From: Vibrio parahaemolyticus
GTDB lineage: Bacteria; Pseudomonadota; Gammaproteobacteria; Enterobacterales; Vibrionaceae
Assembly (NCBI RefSeq): GCF_900460535.1
Contig: NZ_UHIL01000002.1
Location: 1,364,001-1,428,000, forward strand
Direction: 5' to 3'
Length of the DNA stretch: 64,000 nucleotides
Shown: piece by piece, positions 58,501-62,806 of the stretch
Position numbering within the stretch: the first letter of the stretch is position 1
Layout of the letters: each line of letters starts with the position of its first letter
The notes under the pieces: generated by a model
What the model saw: only the letters and a program-made list of their open reading frames with translations
Database searches by the model: none
What the model was told of the DNA's origin: nothing
Program-made: the position numbers and the translations under genes

Positions 58501-59251
58501 TGAAGTCTTAGCGTTAGAGGTGACAGGCGTTCCAAGAGGCGCAACGCTAACGAGTGATGCAACCACATCGAGCATCAGTTTTGATAGCGCGACTTCGACT
58601 TGGACAGTGCCTGCTGATGAAATTGATACGCTTCACATCGATAACGTGCGCCAAGGTGATCACGATATCACGCTGACTGCGGTTTCAACGGAATCGAATG
58701 GCGATCAAGCGTTCTCAGACCCAATCGATATCAGCATCAATGTTACGTCCAACAACCGTGACATCGATGTTTCTTCTGAAACGGAAGATAATCTGTTACT
58801 TGGTAGTGATCGCGGAATTTCCCTCATCGGCGGGGCGGGTGATGACCGCATTATCGGTGGTGACGGCGATGATATTCTCATCGGTGGTCTGGGTTCGGAC
58901 ATCCTAACGGGTGGCGGTGGTAACGATATCTTTAAATGGACGCAAGATACCGTTGACGAAGGTGCAGTGGATACCATCACCGACTTTACGCTTAATGAAG
59001 ACACGATCGATCTTAAAGACGTGATTGCGGATTTAAATGACCCAATGGCAGGAATTGATGAGTTACTTGCGCATATTCAAGCGGACTACGATGCCACGAC
59101 AGACAATGTCTCTTTGAGCATTACTACTGATGCGAACGTTCATCAGACTATTGTGGTTGAGAACTTAGGTCAGGCAATAGACTTCAATGGATTAAGCTCA
59201 AACGAGATTGTTGAATCGCTTCTTAATCGAGGTGTTATTGATAACGGATAA
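43568..59251 (+). CDS. giant type I-secreted RTX adhesin with LapA-type retention module
   Basis: A 5227-residue surface protein. Residues 1-150 form the retention module of LapA/MRP-type adhesins (AIVNAVKGEVLVLDLTGKIR, GDALNTGDVIVT), ending in the LapG-type cleavage motif TAAG at 127-130. Residues about 340-2953 hold eighteen T1SS-143 repeats with VDEDDL and DFDGD motifs. A varied region follows to about 4580, then two cadherin-like units of about 108 residues (57305-57949). RTX nonapeptides (residues 5086-5124) and a T1SS_VCA0849-like tail ending VESLLNRGVIDNG give the secretion signal. Only a handful of cysteines. The start has GGAGG four bases upstream. Probably a biofilm or host-attachment adhesin anchored in the outer-membrane pore. 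Confidence 0.93.
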   Translation: MSTQTVPQNAIVNAVKGEVLVLDLTGKIRVVSAGDALNTGDVIVTENNASLDVLINNELYLVDQNCVACLPEPSSEQPETLVQTSVDGQIAFDPAAIDSANFDANDVAAIQQAILEGADPTAILEATAAGGDASGSANAGYVTVEYNNPEMLASTFFETSATRTGVQDREETDDINVTIFADGGQSLESEVTEGSISLTTYPQSIATSVSVEAGDLPLDPSSFVPSAASLESLLAELNTDIQSGGKAVEFSYDEAQNAIIGVQDGNEVLRIEIEATSLGRDIELEVTTTISQGIDHVASVDDGQVSIVGDRISIEFEMTGTDIGGNSIRTPIDFVTTIIDGDNPAPQDISFENEESSSTPITGTFVEIGSDQLASVTFNQESLSQFDGLLTDNQATVATLSEDGSNITLTVAGTGEVVLSITLNTDGTYQFEQFKPLEQTNDSDTIVLSLPTTIVDFDQDTVSNTFVITIADGDNPVINNVTSLSLDESGVEQGSLQGIAITSGTGSISAAAGSDIIDHFEVEPTEFNVSGELQSQRQTVLLELTSDVNGVRTYEGYIELDGVRITVFDISIDSPSQGEYQFNLYEQLDHTGANDESLTFTIPVYAVDADGDRSSLTLGSNDAKAAEIVIEVKDDAPSIDGVEALTVDEDDLASIGSDQNDSVSVDGKFTTTEGSDRVVSYQLDTSTNPIDGLTSHGEAVELVETANADGSFTYTATANGNSVFTLVVNTDGSYNFTLEGPIDHASGSDALTLNFPITATDFDGDSSTMVLPVTIQDDIPTIENVEPLTVDENDLISNGGQSNALLVEGQFTTTQGSDGVVQYQLETGSDPLNGLTSNGQVITLAEVSNADGSFTYTATANGNSVFTLQVNSDGSYSFELQGAVDHAPNSDTLTLDFSIIATDFDGDTSKITLPVTIVDSLPVVTDFEAISVDEDDLAGIGSDQNDPVSIDGQFTTTEGADRVVSYQLDSNATPVDGLTSQGVAVTMTETANSDGSFTYTATAGTNPVFTLTVNPDGSYNFTLEGAIDHAANSDSLTLNFPITVTDFDGDTTSAVIPVTITDDQPTITNVEAISVDEDDLANIGSDQNDSLSIDGQFTTTQGSDRVVSYQLDTSVDVVAGLTSQGNPVTLIETANPDGSFSYVAIADGNPVFTLVVKTDGSYNFTLEGPIDHAINSDELTLNFPIIATDFDGDTTSATISVTIVDDKPVITNVDAIQVDEDDLTGIGSDQNDALSINGQFATTQGSDGVVSYQLDASTDPVAGLTSQGVAVTMTETANPDGSFTYQATAGGNVVFTLIVNVDGSYNFTLEGPIDHANGSDDLTLNFPIIATDFDGDTSSAVIPVTIVDDQPTITNVDSITVDEDDLSGVGSAQDGVVSIDGKFTTTEGSDRVVSYQLDGSTNPVAGLTSHSQAVVLVETANADGSFTYTATADGNPVFTLVVNVDGSYNFTLEGPIDHAINSDELTLNFPIIATDFDGDTSSAVIPVTIVDDQPTITNVDAITVDEDDLTIIGSAQDGVVSIDGKFTTTEGSDRVVSYQLDGSTNPVAGLTSHGEVVDLVETANADGSFTYSATANGNPVFTLVVNTDGSYNFTLEGPIDHATGSDELTLNFPIIATDFDGDTSSATIPVTIVDDQPTINNVQAITVDEDDLAQIGSAQDGSVSIDGHFTTNQGSDGVVSYQLDASATPIDGLTSQGVAVTLSETANPDGSFTYTATAGTNPVFTLIVNPDGSYNFTLEGPIDHASNSDELTLNFPIIATDFDGDTTSATIPVTIVDDQPVITNVAPITVDEDDLNNIGSDQKDALSIDGKFTTTQGSDSVVSYQLDASAMPVDGLTSQGVAVTMTETANTDGSFTYTATAGANAVFTLVVKPDGSYNFTLEGTLDHPIGADELTLNFPIIATDFDGDTTSATIPVTIVDDRPTLDGIDVNSVLTVDEDDLPTVGSDGNEPTSIIGKFVATEGADHIVEYHIVDLNTPVQGLTSGGQSLTLVEVSNSGGVSVYEAIIDGTTTPAFRVTLDVSDGSYKFELLEPLDHPTANGQNDIVINLPIAATDFDGDVSNTLTLPITVVDDVPTIDGLAQGSEQTVDEDDLPQGTDRTQDTIIGGTFDVTEGADQVTSIQLSDLTTPVSTLMSGGEVITLVLTSSTGGVNVYQGITVNSQEVVFELTLNASNSSYEFDLRKPLDHPDGNQQNNIVIELPITVTDGDGDVSPVFTLPITVVDDVPVVTNIDRLQVHEDDLPLGSDETKEPLTVSGQFEVTSADGIDSFVLDLNSNLLPALTSGGESIAITQDATASTSDALVYVGKTVGGDTIFTLTLHQDGRYDFELSGALDHATNSDDLTINLPIVITDGDNDSVNATLPVTILDDKPTIEAIRPGSHLSIDEDDIPNKGSDGQGDHIIGGHFDVVDGADSIVSFQLEDLVSPVAGLTSAGQSLELVEYSNATGVIEYRAYVQGTTDIVFKLTLNAGEDRYQFELFAQLDHPNGDGENELVIDFPVNATDFDGDVSNTISLPITVVDDVPSITGVDNSSQLTIDEDDLPAGSDTSGLRVLDGHFNVVAGADEIVSYHVSDLAGAVAGLQSNGQDVELRLVSEADGVSTYEAVIVGTNTQIFTLTLDAKDNSYQFELVGPVDHPAGLGENSLTLDIPISVTDFDGDTSASVNLPITIVDDVPEIKTATPLFLDEDDLPSGSELSKDGLEASGSFDSVEGADTIVSYQLDLSGNPISGVTSGGQAVTLVQTGVNNNNYTYQGQTPDGKSVFTLVLNADGTYKFTLEGVLDHGVQGEDLLTLNLPVFATDVDGDTAGINLPVTITDDIPTIYDSSITRVEGQGTRTVQLFQDPVEGDLNYGADGSELTSFSADDSGIYFKQNGIDMTTVDLNGSNQTVFVHKTLNGVDTEIGRLIVRTDGSISFRPNDDLDHTDAASIDFTVHVTATDGDGDTSTADLDISVTDRNAQIDTSSVLSFEDKGRDGSILGTENANTQDNLSGLDTTPAKVDLVINLHDLDRNESLGDITIRDASTHNGTFYYRNANGDYIELTPVNGSVVLDGSNVIQSFNGEFVTLENLYFVPDRHFATGDSGIDPRIRVEILNNGVSDHIINGRLNIQVESVADIATWTANSTFNYTVDEDGNNVSLNISAQTQDSSNPESIVYELVFTQGEGNATLVYSDGSAITQTGGVYLVDASRIGDVQVDPIDNFSGEIKIDVTAITTESVNPLTGKETARSETETIVIDVTPVADAGSFTVNRINIFEDNARTQDTVDPVTDHDPLQLSEVISMKPSADMDGSEELFVRISNFSIDGVTLVWLDGANPSQIVEVTDGNGNVLYYEIPESQLTNVEVLPPLHSNDDFTFNVEGIVKDNASLSTGSAQDVLSLGNKTVIVDVKGVADIPIVELNDKSGIWQEFDDGNVRGVQTFVDENGQVDISFSILSGEFKDNPNDHSETVTVLLSNIPDGVEIFDNDGNSVDLTFVGYDGNNQPIYEANITQANINSGIVIKPEASSTENIHITATTIVTENDGHTRTSTGEIRVIVGPVIDARNNYTVVSEGDEDTRFNIDWKPTTSQSPDADEFFSEVTISGFPPSCTVFVDGVAQTLVAGTLTLTPQANESEQDFSARVTQSGYVQVELEQDSSTDFDLSTTLTVKEIDHEYVDAANPGQGIAEAVITGSVHVQVNPVVEPEDTSGAIGDQTRLLVTESNGTAIDVVKSDAQGAIDFTINTSAGGQAGANIIKYQEFDASSDEVVTELVVQLHTTDPAILNQLVIIGALNEGDGRWTIIDEENFCIKAPSGLDLTPNDDTDNGDNGGLSQIGLTIYARVNDLGEDSVEKDATEIRQTDVVLEFPTVLTPQTSVAAEIDVTDDVQIEGSEDNFVDLGAQLTSKIDVINPDGVEDVLTIIIDPSSPGIPPGLIITGTDVDFINGKYVFQADIDSSGNIVGLEGLTMRVAEDYAGDFVLPVRFVTKDTGSADEKSSTELIPVQILPVADVPSSAGDQPLDRNITPDVTVDITGTLGLDANKQPVDDLNNDVPTADGVGYEDGLIQLNLNVDFADGFNNTLGGRETLTNIKLTLDDTTQGEFVDSNGNSLGTSIEFNEADILAGALDNVLFKPSENYPVGGGQNTVKINIEGEITDVAVFDQSTLINPGDNVDVRTFTDDVTFEVTPVVDDIVITGTDPSQPIVVTGDEDTLISLNQSGTGVTISLTDDDGSESFVSLKLTGIPNDFVVESNSSDYIVKNAGNGEWSIQVKDLTQTSIDLSDIQIKPPKHFSGEVEIGISVFIQEELLKVPTERNSNFTLVVNPIGDDVDVNPDTQVSGNEGEDITINVNALVVDNKESIGDGANYQENDPETLRIEISNVPDGASLSLPDGTTFVDQGSGVFVLEVNAQDLDQIVFNSGDRNDNSWAGSLHFKVQAVDTGLDGSQSLGNAEEFDVSVDVTAVNDRPDFVNVVDVETPEDNALLLNSFGISDVDAVLDNPNAEYVLNVAVDSGYLALNANVISKYGLTVQGDGTGAVELKGSVADLNAAIAEGLIEFNPDLNFFGDVTVNITVDDQGNEGIVISGVDDTLNTNSSSFVIDVTTVNDAPETSPVTLTSIGEDSGVFAISASDLLVNATDVENDNLTVSNVQLVDPSSGSLAFNSATGNWEFTPAPGYNGPVELTYDITDDGTTNGVSDPKTVSGSASFEVFDVNDAPQTSEVTLSSIEEDSGAVSITASELLANATDPENDNLAVSNVTLADPSAGTITQISATEWRFEPSENFNGDVSFVYDITDDGTTNGAPDPITISGSAVMNVQAVNDAPEIDGSLVTSTIFESAGQKISGITIADVDFTGIHENEIMTISLSTSEGEVSVIAPSGSGVTQGVGLAGETVLMGTLSQLNAVLTSTDPNVGVFVDASDVNSSAISLTVTADDNGIYYENSTGTSLQTTETFDINVTPVADKPTLAFDANFNYIQRITASQSASFQGVALVGIIAALTDLDEVLALEVTGVPRGATLTSDATTSSISFDSATSTWTVPADEIDTLHIDNVRQGDHDITLTAVSTESNGDQAFSDPIDISINVTSNNRDIDVSSETEDNLLLGSDRGISLIGGAGDDRIIGGDGDDILIGGLGSDILTGGGGNDIFKWTQDTVDEGAVDTITDFTLNEDTIDLKDVIADLNDPMAGIDELLAHIQADYDATTDNVSLSITTDANVHQTIVVENLGQAIDFNGLSSNEIVESLLNRGVIDNG
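44585..52426 (+). repeat. eighteen tandem T1SS-143 repeats
   Basis: Two diverged units (44585, 44981) lead sixteen clear units starting at 45467, 45896, 46322, 46751, 47180, 47609, 48038, 48467, 48896, 49325, 49781, 50234, 50669, 51125, 51578 and 52013. Seven successive units, 46322 to 49324, are each exactly 429 bp (143 residues); the one at 45896 is 426 bp and later ones 435-456 bp. Each begins DDxP, has xxVDEDDL about 10 residues on, GSFTYxAT and YNFTLEGP strands, and ends TDFDGD then the next DDxP. Neighbours such as 47609 and 48038 are nearly identical at DNA level. Confidence 0.9.
57305..57949 (+). repeat. two tandem cadherin-like repeats in the adhesin
   Basis: Units at 57305-57628 (108 residues) and 57629-57949 (107 residues), both opening VNDAPxTSxVTL and containing EEDSG or GEDSG, LLxNATDxENDNL, and a closing TYDITDDGTTNG or VYDITDDGTTNG. 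They follow the DxNDAP calcium-binding pattern of cadherin-like bacterial domains. Confidence 0.85.
58823..58939 (+). repeat. RTX nonapeptide repeats
   Basis: Codes for about four GGxGxDxUx nonapeptides (GGAGDDRII, GGDGDDILI, GGLGSDILT, GGGGNDIFK). They bind calcium outside the cell and fold the C-terminal secretion signal; in frame within the adhesin gene. Confidence 0.9.
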
Positions 59252-59269
59252 AGTGACTTGAGAAATGAA

Positions 59270-59301
59270 AAGTGCGGCGGTTAGATTTGACCGCTGCGCT
59301 T
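59270..59301 (+). terminator. hairpin after the adhesin gene
   Basis: A 12-bp stem, AAGTGCGGCGGT (59270-59281) with ACCGCTGCGCTT (59290-59301), two wobbles, 8-nt loop. The tail is only ATTAGC, so it is a weak or factor-aided terminator. Confidence 0.5.
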
Positions 59302-59365
59302 ATTAGCGTTTGGTGTTCTTCAATATCTGGAAAGGGAGTTAGGTATAATTTTTATCTTGGTTTCT

Positions 59366-59665
59366 TTAGACGTGAATGTCGAGAAGGCTGCCAATTACCT
59401 CGTTATTTTTTTCCACAACGGACGCACCAATACGGTTGTAACTTGCGGCTTGAGTAACTTCGATAAGAGGTTCGATAACAGTGGTATGTGCGGCTAGGGA
59501 AGGGGTCGCGGCGAAAGCCACGTTTTTAGCGAGTTCGACTTTATTGAATGATAAGTCTTCACCGCCTTTTACGAAGGTTTGTTGAATCTCATGTGCAGCT
59601 TTATCCGCCATCTTGTGCGACAACTGCATGATTTGTTGACCGGAGTGAATCCCTGAAACTGGCAT
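59366..59665 (-). CDS. hypothetical protein with flagellar-rod-like C-terminus
   Basis: Protein of 99 residues, unrecognised. The N-terminal half is helical and polar (QQIMQLSHKMADKAAHEIQQ). The C-terminal 35 residues (VIEPLIEVTQAASYNRIGAS, VVEKNNEVIGSLLDIHV) resemble the closing helix of flagellar rod/hook axial proteins, which has similar Q-A-x-Y-N-A and xxIGSLLDI patterns. No signal peptide. It is convergent with the giant adhesin. GGAA lies about ten bases upstream of the ATG. Linked function with the adhesin is not shown. Confidence 0.65.
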   Translation of the reverse strand: MPVSGIHSGQQIMQLSHKMADKAAHEIQQTFVKGGEDLSFNKVELAKNVAFAATPSLAAHTTVIEPLIEVTQAASYNRIGASVVEKNNEVIGSLLDIHV

Positions 59666-59746
59666 GATTATAATTCCACTTATTATGCTGCTGTTAGCAT
59701 AGGAAGCGTTTATAAAACGTGCAAGTGATTTATATCAATAACTTAA

Positions 59747-59908
59747 TCAAACAAACAGTTTAGATAACATTTCACGCTCTTCAGTGGAGAGCAATGGCTT
59801 TTCCTTTTTGTTCAGCGTCATGCTGATTTCGCCTTGCAATGTCTTTAACTGACTTGCCGTTAGGTCTCCAAGCTTCTTTTTTAGCTCTTTAAATTGTTGC
59901 GCTTTCAT
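59747..59908 (-). CDS. small hypothetical protein, 53 residues
   Basis: Polar, Lys-rich protein starting MKAQQFKELKKKLGDLTASQ. The chosen ATG has GAGG eight bases upstream. Longer in-frame starts at 59944 and 59971 lack good sites. Its first 25 residues resemble the N-terminus of some IS1595-type transposases, which open with a similar Q-F-x-x-L-x-x-L-T-x-x-Q-L pattern. That is a weak resemblance and it may simply be a small helical protein. Confidence 0.55.
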   Translation of the reverse strand: MKAQQFKELKKKLGDLTASQLKTLQGEISMTLNKKEKPLLSTEEREMLSKLFV

Positions 59909-60112
59909 CTCTGTATCCTCGCTGTACTCAGGTTTATCCTTCATGTCCTGTCTAACGGCCTCCGTGGCCACACAACATACTTATTCAATAGAATTAGATT
60001 AGAATTTGATCGATGGTTTTTTGTCCGAGTATTGTCAAGGTGCGTTAAGTGATACGTAAGACTTTTCCTATGAAAGGTAATTTTACCTACTTCGGGTTAT
60101 CTAAAATTAAAA

Positions 60113-60134
60113 AGGGAAGCAAAAGTGCTTCCCT
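60113..60134 (-). terminator. terminator of the yccS-type gene
   Basis: AGGGAAGC (60113-60120) and GCTTCCCT (60127-60134) with a 6-nt loop; read leftward it is followed by TTTTTAATTTTAG. Good intrinsic terminator about 60 bp after the stop. Confidence 0.85.
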
Positions 60135-60196
60135 AATTTCATAAAGAACGCGTGTTAAGTCACATGCACCTTTAAGTTAGTCTCTCTAAGGTCGAG

Positions 60197-62350
60197 TTAG
60201 TTCACACGAACGGCAAATTTGCTCGCCAGCGAGTGAAGCTCAGGCAGCATGCGATAAATAAGGTGGAGTTGTTGAAGCACCATACGCGCCGAGCTGTCAT
60301 CCTCATCGCGCCATTCGTTCAAACGCTGCTCAAGTCCCGCATCGTCAATGTTGGATAAATCGCACTCTTCGCAATGTTGGTGTAATTGTTGATGCAACAC
60401 ATCCAAATGCTGGTGGATACAACGGTGAGCATCCAGAACCAGTTTATGAATGGATTCATCTTCGATGCGAGTACGATGGGCACCTAAAGCAGAGATGTAG
60501 CTGAGCATGGCGTGGTTGAGCGTCAGAAAGCGGAAGCTCTCATCGACGGCTGCGCGATACTTACCTGGTTCAGCAAGCATTGTGCTGATTGCTGACGTCA
60601 ATGTCGCATCATTATTGTGAGCCTGACGACGAGCAATGCGGTAGCTCAGGTTGTCTTTCTTACCGATACGATATTGGCCGATGATCTGATCCAAATACTG
60701 TTTATTCGCATCTATCGCATCAGACATCACTTTATGCAGTCTTCTCGATTGCCAGTCAGGTAAAATGAACATCACAGCCGCGACGGCTAGCGCGCAGCCA
60801 ATCAGTGTATCGGCAAGCCGAGGCAGCACCACTGCGTAGCCTTCACCTAACTGGTTGAACAGGAACAAGACTAACAAGGTGATAAATCCGGTCGCGTAGC
60901 CGTAGTTGTTCATCCTAAATGCAAAGAACATCACGCCCGAAACAACGATAAACACCAGCTGACTTTCTTGAGAAGGGAAGAACGTTAGCAGCGGTACGCC
61001 AATCAACAACCCCGCTAAAGTACCGATCACACGAGCCGTAAGTTTTTGGCGCGTCGCACTGTAGTTCGGCTGGCATACAAACAGCGTTGTAAGCAAAATC
61101 CAGTAACCGCGGTCAATATCAAACAGCTGAATGATGCCGTACCCAATAGTAAGCGCAATTGACATACGTAGCGCATGTCGAAACAGCATCGAATCTTTAT
61201 GAAGGTTAGCCGAAATGCGCTGCCACATTGCTTTCAACGTATGTGGGTTGGTATCGGCAAGCGTGTCTTCTTCTAGGCGTTCGGCATCCGGGTTATTGAT
61301 GTTGTTTAGCTGCTTTTCAACCGTAGCGAGGTTGTTGAACAGGTAAGTCAGCTGCATTAACAAACGCTTCCAATGACCTTGTTGCTGCTCTTCCAAATAC
61401 GCCAGTGAATTTTGTAGTTCTGCCAAAGCCAGAATCGACTCATCGGTGTGAGTGTATTCGTTGCCGAGTTGAATAGCTTGAGCAATATCTCGGCAAGCTT
61501 GCGCTTGTGTCTCAAGAAGATATTTAAAGCGGAACAGCACGTCTGAACGCTCAAACTCCGTTGCCAAATCTTGGTAGCGGTAGTGGCTCGAACTCACGCG
61601 TTCGTGAATGTCCTGCGCGATAAAATAGATATTCAAGAATCGGTCACTTGGGCCGTCTACATGACCACGCTTGGAACGGGTGAGTAGCGTTGCTTTACAC
61701 GCATTGAGTGCGGTGACCGTTGCAGCATTAAGGCGAGCCGCTTCAATACGCATTGGTTGCGGTGCAAGGTTCGTGACTGGGTGGAAAAGCTTGGCTTTGG
61801 CATCGAGATAATTAGCAAGCGCAAGAAACACGTTCGCGAGGCTTAATTGTACCGGCTGCAACGGCCAGAACATTTGCCAGATCATCGACATAAAGTAATA
61901 CCAAGCGGCACCAGTTAGCAGTAACAACGGCTGGAACCAAATATTCGTGCTTTCGTGCGCGCCGAGCATGGTGTAAATGGCGATCAGCAACGAACCAAAT
62001 GCGATACTGGCATACTTTGGCCCAATTGCGCCAAGCATGATAAAGCCAAACGTGGAAATAAACAGACCCGTGGCAAACAGCCAAGGGGTGTGAAACAGTA
62101 TTTCAATAGAGAAGGCCGCAACCGCGAAACAGATAAACGTGAGAATCAGAGCTTTGATTCGTCCCATAAAGCTGTCATCACTTTCCGCTAGTGCAGCGGC
62201 AATCACACCTAGTATGAGAGGTGTGATCAAGGTGTTTTGTCCGAAGTACCAAGCAGGAATAACGACACCCAACAGGGTGATCAATATAAGAATGCTGTAG
62301 TTAATGGTTTTATTTGCCCAATAGAGGCGAAATTTAGAAGCTGCTTGCAC
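60197..62350 (-). CDS. yccS: YccS/FUSC-family inner-membrane protein
   Basis: Protein of 717 residues with two blocks of hydrophobic helices (about 15-160 and 400-525) and soluble regions of about 200 residues after each, the YccS/YhfK layout. ALAESDDSFMGRIKAL, MLFRHALRMSIALTIGYG and LLTTLFVCQPNYSATRQKL are characteristic FUSC-family sequences. Members resemble aromatic-acid exporters (AaeB) and fusaric acid resistance proteins, but YccS itself has no proven substrate. The start is GTG with AAGG six bases upstream; no ATG is better placed. Single gene with its own terminator. Confidence 0.88.
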   Translation of the reverse strand: MQAASKFRLYWANKTINYSILILITLLGVVIPAWYFGQNTLITPLILGVIAAALAESDDSFMGRIKALILTFICFAVAAFSIEILFHTPWLFATGLFISTFGFIMLGAIGPKYASIAFGSLLIAIYTMLGAHESTNIWFQPLLLLTGAAWYYFMSMIWQMFWPLQPVQLSLANVFLALANYLDAKAKLFHPVTNLAPQPMRIEAARLNAATVTALNACKATLLTRSKRGHVDGPSDRFLNIYFIAQDIHERVSSSHYRYQDLATEFERSDVLFRFKYLLETQAQACRDIAQAIQLGNEYTHTDESILALAELQNSLAYLEEQQQGHWKRLLMQLTYLFNNLATVEKQLNNINNPDAERLEEDTLADTNPHTLKAMWQRISANLHKDSMLFRHALRMSIALTIGYGIIQLFDIDRGYWILLTTLFVCQPNYSATRQKLTARVIGTLAGLLIGVPLLTFFPSQESQLVFIVVSGVMFFAFRMNNYGYATGFITLLVLFLFNQLGEGYAVVLPRLADTLIGCALAVAAVMFILPDWQSRRLHKVMSDAIDANKQYLDQIIGQYRIGKKDNLSYRIARRQAHNNDATLTSAISTMLAEPGKYRAAVDESFRFLTLNHAMLSYISALGAHRTRIEDESIHKLVLDAHRCIHQHLDVLHQQLHQHCEECDLSNIDDAGLEQRLNEWRDEDDSSARMVLQQLHLIYRMLPELHSLASKFAVRVN

Positions 62351-62806
62351 AATGCGCCTTACATTTCCGATAAAAACGGAGAAAAATTCCCAATTTCACT
62401 CAAGGATGACAGCTTGAGAACGTTGACGTTCTCACGGTTAACGCTCACCAATTGAGCCTTAAAACAAACGGCTTTCACGGGCGATATCATCTTGAAGTTG
62501 TTTGGATATGTTACCAAGCTCACTATAGCGTGTTTATGATTTAATTTAAGAAAAAATCACGCTTGGTTATGAAATCGACAAAAATGTCATTGACTTAAGA
62601 ATGCAGAGCAGTTTCGGATGCGAAAACCGTCTAGAGTTTGGGTTTATAGCGTTGAAGTAATGACAATTATGTTCACAAAATCAGCAGTAATGTGAATTTT
62701 ATTAAAGAATCAAGGAAGATGCGTATTTAGGTGGCGGTCGCTGCTACAATTTGAAGCCCTAAAATGATATAAATCGACAACTTCTCACTTAAAAGGCGCA
62801 CGTTTC
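62351..62806. other. 456-bp divergent gap between yccS and helD
   Basis: I see no gene and no strong hairpin. The stretch 62520-62760 is AT-rich and probably carries both promoters. Confidence 0.35.

Noticed and set aside
43749..58907. Many long open frames on both strands inside the adhesin gene
   Set aside because: They are shadows of a strongly biased, repeated coding sequence; they recur in step with the 429-bp units and lack ribosome-binding sites.
59747..59908. Insertion-sequence remnant
   Set aside because: Only a weak N-terminal resemblance to a transposase, and no terminal repeats or target duplication are visible.
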